Assembly (NCBI GenBank): GCA_030632085.1
Contig: DAOVJY010000003.1
Location: 87,809 to 121,452, forward strand
Length of the DNA stretch: 33,644 nt
Direction: 5' to 3'
From: Candidatus Omnitrophota bacterium
GTDB lineage: Bacteria > Omnitrophota > Gorgyraeia > JAGLLT01
Shown: piece by piece, positions 1-7,447 of the stretch
Position numbering within the stretch: position 1 is the first letter of the stretch
Layout: the number at the start of each line of letters is the position of its first letter
Made by a program: the position numbers and the translations under genes
Notes under the pieces: generated by a model
Database searches by the model: none
What the model saw: only the letters and a program-made list of their open reading frames with translations
What the model was told of the DNA's origin: nothing

Positions 1-957
1 AAGAAGAAAATTAGGCCACTTGACATCTTGAAGAAGGAAAATATTGATAACGCGTTTATCCTTGATATGGCTATGGGCGGTTCAACTAATACAATTTTGC
101 ATGTTTTGGCCTTGGCGCACGAGGCCGGCATTGAGTATGATTTAAAACGTCTTAATGTGCTTTCAGAGAAAACTCCTAACGTTATCAAAATAGCACCCTC
201 AAGGCCAGATGTTCATATAGAACACGTCGATAAAATAGGGGGTATGGGAGCAATATTAAAAGAGGTTTATAAAAATTCAAAAGCCCCAATTAAAATTAAT
301 GCCAAAACAGTTTATGGAAAATTAAGTGATTATGTTTTAAAATCTCCTAAGCCGGACGGAAAAATATTAAAACCGGTTAAAGATGCTTTCTCAAAACAAG
401 GCGGATTAACACTTTTATTTGGGAATATTTGCAGAAAAGGCGCTGTTTTAAAAACCAGTGGTGTAGATAAAGATATGTTTAAATTTAAAGGTAAAGCCAT
501 GATATTTGATTCCCAGGAGAAAGCTCTATTTGGCATATTAAAAGGTAAAGTTAAAGATGGTGATGTGGTTATAATTAGATATGAGGGCCCCAAGGGAGGC
601 CCCGGCATGCAAGAAATGCTTTCACCGACCGCAGCCATAAGAGGAGCCGGTATAAAAGCAGCCCTTATTACCGATGGCAGATTTTCCGGCGGTACCAGAG
701 GCCTTTGCATAGGGCATGTTTCTCCTGAGGCGGCAGCCGGAGGTGAAATAGGGCTCCTTAAAAAGGGTGATTTAATTGAAATAGATGTTTTAAAAAGAAA
801 AATGAACGCTCTTATTTCAAAAGAAGAGTTTAGCAGAAGACGAAAAAGACAAAAAACATTTAAATCTAAAGTTTCAGGCGGTTGGTTAGCCAGATATTCC
901 CATTTTGTAACTAGCGCGGATACGGGGGCGGTTTTAAGCAATCCCGCCAAAAAATAG
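1..957 (+). CDS. ilvD: Dihydroxy-acid dehydratase, C-terminal part (5' truncated by window)
   Basis: IlvD dehydrates 2,3-dihydroxy-isovalerate and its homologue to 2-keto acids in valine/isoleucine synthesis, using an Fe-S cluster in the cytoplasm. The frame is open from base 1 (KKIRPLDIL before the first possible internal start), so the 5' end lies outside the window. About 318 of a usual ~550-570 residues are present. Family signatures seen are [20 protein letters not shown] (containing a cluster cysteine), [12 protein letters not shown] and [13 protein letters not shown] near the C-terminus. The N-terminal cluster cysteines are not visible. No terminator hairpin follows within the ~155 bases before crcB. 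A long minus-strand ORF inside it is a shadow. Identification is firm; the start is unknown. Confidence 0.96.
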   Translation, partial: KKKIRPLDILKKENIDNAFILDMAMGGSTNTILHVLALAHEAGIEYDLKRLNVLSEKTPNVIKIAPSRPDVHIEHVDKIGGMGAILKEVYKNSKAPIKINAKTVYGKLSDYVLKSPKPDGKILKPVKDAFSKQGGLTLLFGNICRKGAVLKTSGVDKDMFKFKGKAMIFDSQEKALFGILKGKVKDGDVVIIRYEGPKGGPGMQEMLSPTAAIRGAGIKAALITDGRFSGGTRGLCIGHVSPEAAAGGEIGLLKKGDLIEIDVLKRKMNALISKEEFSRRRKRQKTFKSKVSGGWLARYSHFVTSADTGAVLSNPAKK

Positions 958-1112
958 TAATAGTGATTTAATTTAACAAGAGAGTATGTATGGATAGAAG
1001 TGGGACGGTCTTTAAATTATCACTATGTATTATTTCGTTTAAAATCCACAAATAGCGTATATGAAACTCAAATTGCATAGAATCATTGTTTTAGATAAAG
1101 AAGGGTCAATGA

Positions 1113-1487
1113 ATGATTAAAATTATCAGTCTTATTGTCGGGGGCGCGTTAGGTACAACTTTAAGGTATTTTTTCAGCGGCACAATTTACAGGCTGACGG
1201 GATCTGATTTTCCGTATGGAACCCTGGCGGTTAATGTGGCTGGATGTTTTATAATTGGTTTTTTAGTTTCAATTACTGAAACAAAGTTTATTTTAGGGCC
1301 CAACAGCAAGGTGTTTTTAATGATTGGTTTTTGCGGAGCTTTTACAACTTTCTCAACTTTTATTTTAGAGACGGCAAATCTATTAAAAGACGGCCAGGCA
1401 TCCAGAGCTTTCTTGAATTTATTAATAAGCCTGATTATAGGTTTTGTTTTTTTGAGAGCAGGTATGATTATGGGAGGGGTGCTATAG
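1113..1487 (+). CDS. crcB: Fluoride ion channel CrcB/Fluc
   Basis: CrcB/Fluc proteins are small dual-topology membrane channels that export fluoride. The 124-residue product has the usual length and four hydrophobic segments. It shows the family motifs GGALGTTLRY near the N-terminus, PYGTLAVNVAG (with the channel Asn) and GFCGAFTTFSTF (the Phe/Thr/Ser track). Two ATGs lie close together: the one at 1109 gives only three codons, while the one at 1113 opens the family-like N-terminus and sits behind an AAGAAGGG-like Shine-Dalgarno at about 1098-1104. Only one copy is visible; single crcB genes usually form a dual-topology homodimer. I looked upstream for a fluoride riboswitch and could not make out the conserved core. 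The gene is separate from ilvD and probably has its own weak promoter, which I cannot place. Confidence 0.93.
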   Translation: MIKIISLIVGGALGTTLRYFFSGTIYRLTGSDFPYGTLAVNVAGCFIIGFLVSITETKFILGPNSKVFLMIGFCGAFTTFSTFILETANLLKDGQASRAFLNLLISLIIGFVFLRAGMIMGGVL

Positions 1488-1562
1488 GGCAATGATTTTA
1501 TTAATGTTTGATTATGCTAAATAAAATATAGAAAAAGGTGTATTCAAAAAAGGAGATTTGCC

Positions 1563-1907
1563 ATGCAATATGAAGTAAAAGAGACATTAGATGAGTTCTC
1601 GAGGCTGATGAGTGATATTAATAAGGCCATTCCCGAGGAATATTCTGTTTTCATTAAAGAAAAAGAAGCTATTTTAAAATCCGGTAAATTACCCGAAAAA
1701 ACAAAATGGCTTCTACTTCTAATAGCTAGCGTTACCCAGAAGTGCCCGATATGTATTTCCAGGGCAGTCCAACATTGTCTGCAAGCGGGGTGGAGCAAAG
1801 AAGAAATGTTAGAGGCCTGCATGGTGGCTGTTTTGGTTGGTGGTTCAAGTGTTATGACCTTTGTGACTTTGATGAATAAGGCCATTGAGGAGTTTGGAGA
1901 AGAGTAG
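1563..1907 (+). CDS. Carboxymuconolactone decarboxylase / AhpD-like family protein
   Basis: A 114-residue protein of the CMD/AhpD helical fold, preceded by a strong AAAAGGAG Shine-Dalgarno at about 1549-1556. The middle holds a CPIC motif (KCPICISRAVQHCLQAG) followed by the typical WSKEEMLEA helix. In AhpD-type thiol peroxidase reductases the CxxC pair is redox-active and a His three residues further on assists it. Here that position is Ala and the only nearby His is seven residues after the second Cys, so a classical AhpD mechanism is uncertain. Many anaerobes carry such short CMD proteins of unknown substrate. The stop at 1905 is followed in the same frame by a cold-shock-domain remnant, which suggests a deletion junction directly downstream. 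The family call is firm; the function is not known. Confidence 0.85.
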   Translation: MQYEVKETLDEFSRLMSDINKAIPEEYSVFIKEKEAILKSGKLPEKTKWLLLLIASVTQKCPICISRAVQHCLQAGWSKEEMLEACMVAVLVGGSSVMTFVTLMNKAIEEFGEE

Positions 1908-2072
1908 AAAAGAATTCAAGTCCGACACCTTAATGATGGGAGTGAAGTTTTTGTGTATCATAGCGCCATTGAGAGTGAAGGCTTTAGAACATTAGAAGAC
2001 GGCCAGGAAGTAGAGCTGGAAGTATCCGACACTCCTAAAGGAAAGCAAGCTAGTAAAGTTACTAAACTATAG
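1908..2072 (+). pseudogene. Cold shock protein remnant (C-terminal part only)
   Basis: This stretch is open in frame directly after the CMD stop codon and translates to a peptide containing NDGSEVFVYHSAI, EDGQEVELEV and KGKQASKVTKL before a TAG at 2070. That is the C-terminal three quarters of a CspA-type cold shock domain: the RNP2-like FVxHSAI segment, the later beta strands and the usual QAxxVTKL end. The start codon, the KWFN strand and the RNP1 motif (KGFGFI) are missing, and YH replaces the usual HY/HH. No plausible in-frame start exists. I read it as a 5'-deleted gene whose terminator (2100-2136) survives. A stop-codon readthrough product with the CMD gene is formally possible but unlikely. 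Confidence 0.8.
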
Positions 2073-2099
2073 TTTTCTAGTATAAAATCAACAATAATT

Positions 2100-2136
2100 A
2101 AGGCCCGAAGCATGAACTTGCGGGCCTTATCTTTTT
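2100..2136 (+). terminator. Rho-independent terminator after the csp remnant
   Basis: AAGGCCCG (2100-2107) and CGGGCCTT (2121-2128) form a perfect 8-bp stem with a 13-nt loop, followed by AT and a run of T. It lies 28 bases after the csp remnant stop, where the terminator of an intact csp gene would be expected, and before the rpsU promoter. Confidence 0.88.
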
Positions 2137-2147
2137 TCTATCTTATC

Positions 2148-2176
2148 TTGACATCATAACTTTTTTTTGGTATAGT
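2148..2176 (+). promoter_or_regulatory. Sigma-70 type promoter for rpsU
   Basis: TTGACA at 2148-2153, a 17-base spacer containing a T tract, and TATAGT at 2171-2176. The -35 matches consensus perfectly and the -10 matches five of six positions. The start of rpsU is about 98 bases downstream of the -10, leaving a long A/T-rich leader of roughly 90 nt. Confidence 0.85.
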
Positions 2177-2274
2177 ACTTTTTGCGTGAAAGTAAACTAA
2201 TAATTTTTAAAAAAATAAGATTAGCTTAAATTATTGTTAAACAATAAGTTAAAACATATTAAAAGGTGATTTTT

Positions 2275-2436
2275 ATGGCACATGTAATAGTAAAAGGCGA
2301 TGATTTCGAGAGGGCTTTTAAGCAGTTTAAAATCCGCTGCAAAAAAGAGGGTATTTTGAAGGAATATAGAGAAAAACAGCATTATACTAAGCCTTCAGAG
2401 AAAAAAAGGAAAAAAATAAGTAAAAAAAGAACATAA
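2275..2436 (+). CDS. rpsU: Small ribosomal subunit protein bS21
   Basis: A 53-residue basic protein starting at ATG 2275 behind an AAAAGGTGA Shine-Dalgarno. It matches bS21: an N-terminal strand (HVIVKGDDFERAFKQF) and then the hallmark helix with KRxCxKEGIL spacing (IRCKKEGILKEYRE), HYTKPS, and a Lys/Arg-rich tail. bS21 binds the 30S platform near the 3' end of 16S rRNA and helps mRNA recruitment during initiation. It is monocistronic, with its own promoter at 2148-2176 and terminator at 2463-2492. The tail (KKRKKISKKRT) is simple and strongly basic, as is common in the family. Confidence 0.93.
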   Translation: MAHVIVKGDDFERAFKQFKIRCKKEGILKEYREKQHYTKPSEKKRKKISKKRT

Positions 2437-2462
2437 AGAACGATATTTGAATCATTTTTAAT

Positions 2463-2492
2463 GGGAAATCTTTATAAGATTTCCCTTTTTTT
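2463..2492 (+). terminator. Rho-independent terminator after rpsU
   Basis: GGGAAATC (2463-2470) and GATTTCCC (2478-2485) make a perfect 8-bp stem with a 7-nt A/T loop, directly followed by seven T residues. It is placed 26 bases after the rpsU stop. Confidence 0.92.
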
Positions 2493-2532
2493 ATCTTTAT
2501 ATTTAATTTAATGCGTGATATATTAAAATTAA

Positions 2533-4092
2533 ATGAAATTCATAGTAAAGATAATTTGTGTATGTTCAATTATTGTTTTATTGTTTCAGGCGAAATGCTT
2601 GTCCGATAAATTGATTTTAACGGATGAGACGACCTTAAGTGTCATTATTATCAATGAAAATGAGTTTGAGGTAGAAGTTCTTTTAAGTTCCGGCCCCCTA
2701 ACCTATAAAAGAGATAATATAAAAGAAATAATAAAAGAAAGCGATGAAGAAAACCAGTATTTAAAAAATATATTTAAATCTGCTGAGAAAAAGTATTCAG
2801 AACTGCTTCTTAATCCTTCCCGGCCTAAAATAAATATTAAAACACAGGTGAAAAAAACAATAAAAACAGTTGTTATTAAGGGTTATAGTTATATTCTGTA
2901 TTTACCTGAGACTTACAGCGATAATAATCTCCTTCCGGTAGTTTATGTATTTGCTGATGATGAGAATCAACTTGAAGATTACATTGAGTTATCTGAAAAA
3001 CTTCAATTAAGTATAGTTTTTGTAAATACTAATAACAGATCTAATTTAATAAAATTGAGCGGGGAAGCATATGCCGTTATTTTAGATGTTTTTTCAAGGC
3101 TGTCCTTTGACCCTTCAGCTCAATATGTAGTTGGTATCTTTAATAATTCACAAACCGCATTTATGGCTGAGCGTTGTTTTAAAGAGCAGATTGCGGGAAT
3201 TTATTTATGCTGTGGCGACTTAGGAGTTGTATATAGCGATTGGTATCAAGTTAGAAAAAATTTGATGATTGCCAGGGCATACGGCCTATATAATAAGGCT
3301 TTAAAGAACAGGCTTATTAACGATAAAAAATTTCTCGGAGCTTATGATGTAATAATAAAGGACTGGGTTTTTAAAGGAAAGCGCGCTCAGCCGCCGGCGT
3401 TAATAACAGAGGAGGCATTTTTATGGCTTATTGATAACAGAAAAAATGCTCTTCAGATTGATATGCGTTTAGCTAAACAATTAACTCTTAAGTGGCGGAC
3501 TGATTATAGCCTGGGCAAAGGGTCATTAGTTTTTGAAGAATGCCTTTTGACTGAACTTAATAATTCCTGTACCTGGCAGGCATATCAAGCGCGTAAAATG
3601 ATAAATGAAATTTTAGCCGATTATAAGAGCTTTTCTAAATATAGATTAAAAAAATTGCAATATTCGAAAAACCTTGAGAACTATTTTTGTCAAATTGCCT
3701 ACGCGTCAATTTTATCGGGAGATGTAAACCGGTTAAAATCATCTTTAAAAGTTTTTGATAAAATAGGCTTAAGAGATCCTGTTTGGGCAGCTAATTTAAC
3801 TATTGCTTTTATGATTAGTCCACATAATCAGACGCGCAGCGTCAAGGCGGCTTGCGGTTTATTAGAAAAAGCTATGGCTTATAATAAGAAAAACGCATCT
3901 CTAAAATTAATTAGGGCTGCTATCTGCATAAAAAATGATGATTATGATGGAGCTAGCCGTATGCGCCAGGCTGTAAACAATAATGATTTAAATTCCAGAG
4001 AAAAAGTTGTTCTGTGTGAAATAGCAGCTTCTATAGCCCAAAGAAAAGACAAACTTAATATGTATAATTGGTATAAATTAATGAGGTTTTAA
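2533..4092 (+). CDS. Secreted protein with degenerate alpha/beta-hydrolase (esterase-like) core and helical C-terminus
   Basis: A 519-residue protein of unknown function. Residues 1-24 form a Sec signal peptide (basic MKFIVK, a hydrophobic run, then QAKCLS; the Cys leaves a lipoprotein possible but the lipobox is poor). Residues ~25-70 resemble the short beta module in which a strand pair ends in RDNIKEI. Residues ~105-240 look like a PHB-depolymerase/esterase fold (YSYILYLPETY, LLPVVYVFADD, then YVVGIFNNSQTAF at the nucleophile elbow). In active members that elbow reads GxSxG; here it is GIFNNS, so the serine position is lost and catalysis is doubtful. The C-terminal ~200 residues are helical with TPR-like Ala/Leu spacing. 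There is no clear Shine-Dalgarno; a TATATT at 2519-2524 close to the ATG could mean a leaderless transcript. The next gene, 20 bases on, is an intact hydrolase. Confidence 0.7.
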   Translation: MKFIVKIICVCSIIVLLFQAKCLSDKLILTDETTLSVIIINENEFEVEVLLSSGPLTYKRDNIKEIIKESDEENQYLKNIFKSAEKKYSELLLNPSRPKINIKTQVKKTIKTVVIKGYSYILYLPETYSDNNLLPVVYVFADDENQLEDYIELSEKLQLSIVFVNTNNRSNLIKLSGEAYAVILDVFSRLSFDPSAQYVVGIFNNSQTAFMAERCFKEQIAGIYLCCGDLGVVYSDWYQVRKNLMIARAYGLYNKALKNRLINDKKFLGAYDVIIKDWVFKGKRAQPPALITEEAFLWLIDNRKNALQIDMRLAKQLTLKWRTDYSLGKGSLVFEECLLTELNNSCTWQAYQARKMINEILADYKSFSKYRLKKLQYSKNLENYFCQIAYASILSGDVNRLKSSLKVFDKIGLRDPVWAANLTIAFMISPHNQTRSVKAACGLLEKAMAYNKKNASLKLIRAAICIKNDDYDGASRMRQAVNNNDLNSREKVVLCEIAASIAQRKDKLNMYNWYKLMRF

Positions 4093-4112
4093 AATAGGGC
4101 GGAGACATAACT

Positions 4113-4847
4113 ATGCATTCTTCGGGGCAACTATTAACATCTGATAAAGTAAAGATTTCATATCATCACTATCAAAATGGATTTGAAAAGGTGATAATTA
4201 TTGCCCATGGATTTAGTACCAGTAAAAATAATAAAATTTTCAAAGATATGTCAAGCGGGCTTGCCGAGAAATTTGATGTATTTATATTTGACTTTAGAGG
4301 CCATGGCCAAAGCGAAGGTATTTTTTATTTCTCAAGTAAAGAAGATAAGGACTCAAAAGCAGTGTATGATTTCTTAGCTCCTAAATATAAAGAAATAGGC
4401 CTTATTGGTTTTTCATTTGGGGCGGCCATATCAGTTAACAGCCTTATTTATCCTAATCCCGTTGATTCATTTATTTGCGTGAGCGGGCCCAGCGATGTTA
4501 ATAAAATTGATTTTGATTTTTGGGCACTGGACTGGCAGGAGGAGATTATGTATGCTTTTTCTAAAGAAGGCAGAACGGGTAAAGGTATCAGGCCGGGGCC
4601 GTTTTGGCTTAAGAAGAAAACCCCCTCGGAGTCAATTAGAAAAATGAAAATTCCGGCTCTGTTTATTCATGGTAGCCGTGATTGGGTTATTCGCCCGTGG
4701 CATTCAAAGGTTTTGTATGATAAGTGCGCGTCAGAGAAAAAGCGGATTAAAATAATAAAAGGCGGCCTTCACGCGGAATATCTTATGAGGGGGTTTGAGG
4801 TAGAATTTATGGATTTAATTAGCAAGTGGTTTGAAAGAACGCTATAA
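4113..4847 (+). CDS. Alpha/beta hydrolase (serine hydrolase, probable esterase/lipase-like)
   Basis: A 244-residue cytoplasmic hydrolase with a complete visible catalytic set. There is an oxyanion segment AHGFS near residue 32, FDFRGHGQSEG (typical of the monoglyceride-lipase/thioesterase branch), the nucleophile elbow GFSFGA, the acid in IHGSRDWVI, and the histidine in KGGLHAEYL. There is no signal peptide. The start at 4113 follows a GGCGGAG Shine-Dalgarno at a good distance. It lies 20 bases after the secreted pseudo-hydrolase and is probably co-transcribed with it. The substrate cannot be told from sequence; peptidase S9/BAAT-like relatives are alternatives. Confidence 0.86.
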   Translation: MHSSGQLLTSDKVKISYHHYQNGFEKVIIIAHGFSTSKNNKIFKDMSSGLAEKFDVFIFDFRGHGQSEGIFYFSSKEDKDSKAVYDFLAPKYKEIGLIGFSFGAAISVNSLIYPNPVDSFICVSGPSDVNKIDFDFWALDWQEEIMYAFSKEGRTGKGIRPGPFWLKKKTPSESIRKMKIPALFIHGSRDWVIRPWHSKVLYDKCASEKKRIKIIKGGLHAEYLMRGFEVEFMDLISKWFERTL

Positions 4848-4921
4848 TTGAAGAATGAAAGTTAGTATTTTATGTTAACTCTTTAATTTTTTGTGGTAAA
4901 ATTAAAGTAGAGGGTAAAATT

Positions 4922-5302
4922 ATGAAAAAAATTCTTGTAATTGAAGATGAAATTGATATCCAAAAGATTCTTACCGAAATATTGACAGCAAATGGTTATG
5001 ATATTATTTGCGCGGGCGATGCCGACCTTGGCTTGCAGCTTGCCCGCAAAGAAACCCCTGACCTGATTATTTTAGATTTAATACTTCCTGTCGGAGATGG
5101 CCTTTCAGTTTTAAAGAAAATACGGCTTACATCGCATACGCGCTTTACTCCTGTCTTAGTTCTTACCGGAATGGATGATCCAAAGTATAAAGAAGAACTT
5201 TATAAAGAAGGCATTCAGGGTTATCTTACAAAGCCTTATAATATTGATAGCCTTTTATATGAAATCCACAGAGTTTTTATAGATGAAACGGATGAAGGAT
5301 GA
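4922..5302 (+). CDS. Single-domain response regulator (CheY-like receiver)
   Basis: A 126-residue stand-alone receiver domain. It has the acidic pocket (EDE at residues 8-10), the phosphoacceptor Asp52 in LILDLILP, the switch Thr82 in LVLTGMDD, and Lys104 in LTKPYN. There is no output domain, so it should work as a phosphotransfer or protein-interaction switch like CheY or Spo0F/DivK. The partner kinase is not in the window. Upstream, an AGAGGG Shine-Dalgarno lies a few bases before ATG. It is the first of three receiver-type sequences in a row, the second of which is broken. Confidence 0.92.
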   Translation: MKKILVIEDEIDIQKILTEILTANGYDIICAGDADLGLQLARKETPDLIILDLILPVGDGLSVLKKIRLTSHTRFTPVLVLTGMDDPKYKEELYKEGIQGYLTKPYNIDSLLYEIHRVFIDETDEG

Positions 5303-5339
5303 ATGTTCTAATTGATGTTTCACTAAAATAAAAACGTAA

Positions 5340-5489
5340 AAATTGAAATCTATTCCCGTGGTTTTGTTGAGCGCAAGCAACGTGAGTACTATGAGTGAAA
5401 TAGTTGATGAGTGTAAGGCAGATGGTTATTTGGTAAAACCTTTTGATGTGGAAGACCTAATAGAGACAGTTAATCGTTTTATTGTTTAA
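5340..5489 (+). pseudogene. Receiver-domain remnant (C-terminal third only)
   Basis: Between two intact receiver genes, an open frame after a TAA at 5337 translates to KSIPVVLLSAS, then ADGYLVKPFDVEDLIETV and a TAA at 5487. This is the alpha4-beta5-alpha5 end of a receiver domain, including the conserved Lys-Pro (VKPF). The phosphoacceptor Asp and everything before it are missing, and no start codon is plausible. It resembles its neighbours only at family level, so it is a decayed third paralogue rather than a fresh duplication. Confidence 0.8.
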
Positions 5490-5514
5490 TTTTTGTTAAT
5501 GGAAGGATTTTATT

Positions 5515-5895
5515 ATGGAAAAAAAGAAACTCATTTTTGTTGTTGATGATGAGGAGGATATGCTGAAAGGACTTGATAAAATACTAAGTGAAAATAACTA
5601 TAGTGTTATTACGGCTAACAATGGTTATGATGTTCTAAATATTGCAAAAAAAAAGAAGCCGGACCTTATAATTTTAGATGTAATGATGCCCGGGGTTGAT
5701 GGAAGTGACGCGGCCGCGACATTAAGAGAAAATACCCAGACAGCAGATATTCCGATTATTTTCTTAACCGCTCTATATTCTAAAGAAGAAGAAATAAAAA
5801 AAGGTAAAATAATCGCGGGAAATGTTTTTTTGTCTAAACCTTTTGAAATAGAAGAGTTACTTAAAAGCATAGAAGATGTCTTAAGCGGTAGATAA
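5515..5895 (+). CDS. Single-domain response regulator (CheY-like receiver)
   Basis: A 126-residue receiver domain without an output domain. Visible are the acidic pocket D11-D12-E13, phosphoacceptor Asp55 in LIILDVMMPG, the switch Thr in IIFLTALY, and the Lys in FLSKPFE. A strong GGAAGGA Shine-Dalgarno lies ahead of ATG 5515. It is 15 bases from the following membrane protein gene, so the two are likely co-transcribed. The MMPG signature and SKPF differ from the first receiver (LILP, TKPY), so the two probably serve different kinases. Confidence 0.92.
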   Translation: MEKKKLIFVVDDEEDMLKGLDKILSENNYSVITANNGYDVLNIAKKKKPDLIILDVMMPGVDGSDAAATLRENTQTADIPIIFLTALYSKEEEIKKGKIIAGNVFLSKPFEIEELLKSIEDVLSGR

Positions 5896-5910
5896 AACCG
5901 TTTTGGTAAA

Positions 5911-6492
5911 ATGAAGAGAATCAATTTATTAATATTCATTATATGCCTTACAATCATAGCTTCTTTCTTTATGCCTTGGATAGCGGGAAGCGGTTCACTG
6001 GCTAAACCTCTTGATGATAGCACGTCTATAATTCAAAACATTGAGCCGACAGGGCTGTTTAGAGTTATGGTAAAAACAGCCAAAGGAACCGTAGACGCGG
6101 CAACGGCTCTTATTTCACCTATTAATTTAGATCGAAAACTTAAGGGTTATGAGATTCCCATAGCTGATGAAACAGAAGGTTTGAGGCCTAAAATATACTT
6201 AATATATATTCTACCCCTTATAGCCCTAATAGTGTTTTTTGCGGTTTTAAAAAGAAAGCAGACATTTGCGGGTAAAATTTTCAGATTTGTTTTTGTTATC
6301 ACTATAGCTTCTTTTTTATTTATTCAAGTAGAGTCCCTTAACAGAGAAAGGTTATTTTTAAAAATAGAAGCGCTATATGGTTTTTTTCTTACTTTATACG
6401 GGTATATGGCTTTAAGCATCTTAACTTTTTTAAAGATTTTTTCCCGCCAAACAACTAAATCTCACAAAAGAAAAAGAAGAGTTTATAATTAA
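5911..6492 (+). CDS. Multi-pass membrane protein of unknown function
   Basis: A 193-residue protein with four predicted membrane segments. One is at the N-terminus (~6-24, LLIFIICLTIIASFF), followed by an exported loop of about 70 residues. Two more lie at ~94-111 and ~122-138, and the last near ~155-172. The end is a Lys/Arg-rich tail (KSHKRKRRVYN) that should be cytoplasmic. The loop after TM1 (GSLAKPLDDSTSII, then PISPINLDRKL-type sequence) has no motif I recognise. The gene starts 15 bases after the receiver gene with only a weak Shine-Dalgarno. I do not recognise a family; a receiver-linked membrane partner is a guess from position only. Confidence 0.72.
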   Translation: MKRINLLIFIICLTIIASFFMPWIAGSGSLAKPLDDSTSIIQNIEPTGLFRVMVKTAKGTVDAATALISPINLDRKLKGYEIPIADETEGLRPKIYLIYILPLIALIVFFAVLKRKQTFAGKIFRFVFVITIASFLFIQVESLNRERLFLKIEALYGFFLTLYGYMALSILTFLKIFSRQTTKSHKRKRRVYN

Positions 6493-6563
6493 TCGCGGCA
6501 AAGCACATAATAAAAGTAATTATTGAACGTGGGCTGGGAAGCATACTTCTTGACGCATTTTAC

Positions 6564-6592
6564 TTTACAGCTCACTGCCTAGGTATTATAAT
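6564..6592 (+). promoter_or_regulatory. Sigma-70 type promoter for the small membrane protein gene
   Basis: TTTACA at 6564-6569, a 17-base spacer, and a perfect TATAAT at 6587-6592. Transcription would begin about 6599, leaving a leader of about 20 nt with GGGAGG before the start codon. Confidence 0.8.
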
Positions 6593-6619
6593 ACTTATAT
6601 ATGCTGGGAGGTAATGAGT

Positions 6620-6841
6620 ATGGCAAGAGAAAAAATTGGTTTAGTGATATTTTTTGGTTTAGGTTTAATAGCGGGTTTAATTTTGAATTTTAATATATTT
6701 GCTTCAGAAAATATCCAGGGGTTTGGAGATGTTGTAGTTACCGAGGAGCTTGCAAAAATCAATGTAAAACTTGACACAGTTTTAGACAACCAAGAACTTA
6801 TGGCTAAAGAATTAAAGCGAATTTTCGCAAGAATCCATTGA
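6620..6841 (+). CDS. Small single-span membrane protein with a C-terminal helix
   Basis: A product of 73 residues from ATG 6620 (75 if ATG 6614 is used). The Shine-Dalgarno GGGAGG at 6606-6611 is 8 bases before ATG 6620 but only 2 bases before ATG 6614, so the downstream start is preferred. Residues ~6-26 form one hydrophobic span (IGLVIFFGLGLIAGLIL). The rest is short and partly amphipathic (LAKINVKLDTVLDNQELMAKELKRI), suggesting a coiled coil. It is monocistronic between its own promoter and the ndk promoter. The hydrophobic segment could also serve as a signal sequence (FNIFASEN). The family is not recognised. Confidence 0.7.
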   Translation: MAREKIGLVIFFGLGLIAGLILNFNIFASENIQGFGDVVVTEELAKINVKLDTVLDNQELMAKELKRIFARIH

Positions 6842-6847
6842 AAAAAA

Positions 6848-6876
6848 TTGACTTTTTGAGAGTACTAATATATTAT
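6848..6876 (+). promoter_or_regulatory. Sigma-70 type promoter for ndk and probably the ATP synthase operon
   Basis: TTGACT at 6848-6853, a 17-base spacer, and TATTAT at 6871-6876, 30 bases before the ndk start. No other clear promoter or terminator is visible until the hairpin at 18802, so this may drive the whole ndk-atp-pgm run. Confidence 0.75.
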
Positions 6877-6905
6877 GATTTTAAATACATAAACAAGGTG
6901 GAAAA

Positions 6906-7409
6906 ATGGTAAATCAAACATTCATATTAATAAAGCCTGACGGTTTAAAAAAATCTCTTACAGGAAACATTCTTACCCGACTTTCTGAAACTAAGTTGGA
7001 AATTGTGGCTTCTCGAATCGTAAAGGTTTCCAAAGAGTTAGCTGAAGCGCATTATTATCACATGAAAGACAAACCTTTTTTTAATGAGCTAATGCGCTAT
7101 ATAATGGGCGAATTGCATGATAGGCGCAAGGTGATGGCGATGATTTACTGGGGCGATAACGCCATTCAAAAAGTTAGAGATTTGTGCGGCGCGACAAATC
7201 CGGAAGAGGCTGATTCTGTATCTATAAGAGGAGCTTACGGAAGAATAACAACAGCCGGTGTTTATGAAAATGTTATTCATACGAGTGCTAATTCAGAAGA
7301 TGCCCAAAGAGAGATAAAACTCTGGTTTGAGCCCAATGAAGTTATTGTTGATATTTATCCTACAAAAGAAGTTGTAGAAAATAATATTAAAAGAAGAATC
7401 TGGGCTTAA
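6906..7409 (+). CDS. ndk: Nucleoside diphosphate kinase
   Basis: Ndk moves the gamma phosphate between nucleoside tri- and diphosphates through a phosphohistidine. The 167-residue product begins with the family strand QTFILIKPDGL. The catalytic His125 lies in NVIHTSAN (usual NxxHGSD), so the Gly and Asp after it are changed to Thr and Asn. Typical bacterial Ndk has ~140 residues; the excess here comes from an insert around HYYHMKDKPFFNELMRYIMGE and a longer C-terminus. A GGTGG Shine-Dalgarno precedes ATG 6906 and the promoter is 30 bases up. It sits 38 bases before atpZ, an appropriate place for an enzyme that spreads ATP energy to other NTPs. Confidence 0.93.
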   Translation: MVNQTFILIKPDGLKKSLTGNILTRLSETKLEIVASRIVKVSKELAEAHYYHMKDKPFFNELMRYIMGELHDRRKVMAMIYWGDNAIQKVRDLCGATNPEEADSVSIRGAYGRITTAGVYENVIHTSANSEDAQREIKLWFEPNEVIVDIYPTKEVVENNIKRRIWA

Positions 7410-7447
7410 AGTTACCAATCCCCGGACCGCGTAATTTCAAAAAAAAA

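Noticed and set aside
330-950. Minus-strand ORF opposite ilvD
   Set aside because: The plus-strand frame has clear IlvD signatures over the same bases, so the opposite frame is a shadow.
960-1110. Fluoride riboswitch upstream of crcB
   Set aside because: I could not find the conserved core elements of the crcB RNA motif in the 150-base gap, so I do not call it.
1905-2072. Stop-codon readthrough (selenocysteine or pyrrolysine-like) joining CMD and cold shock domain
   Set aside because: The stop is TAG, no recoding signal is visible, and the downstream segment lacks the first part of the cold shock fold. A deletion junction is simpler.
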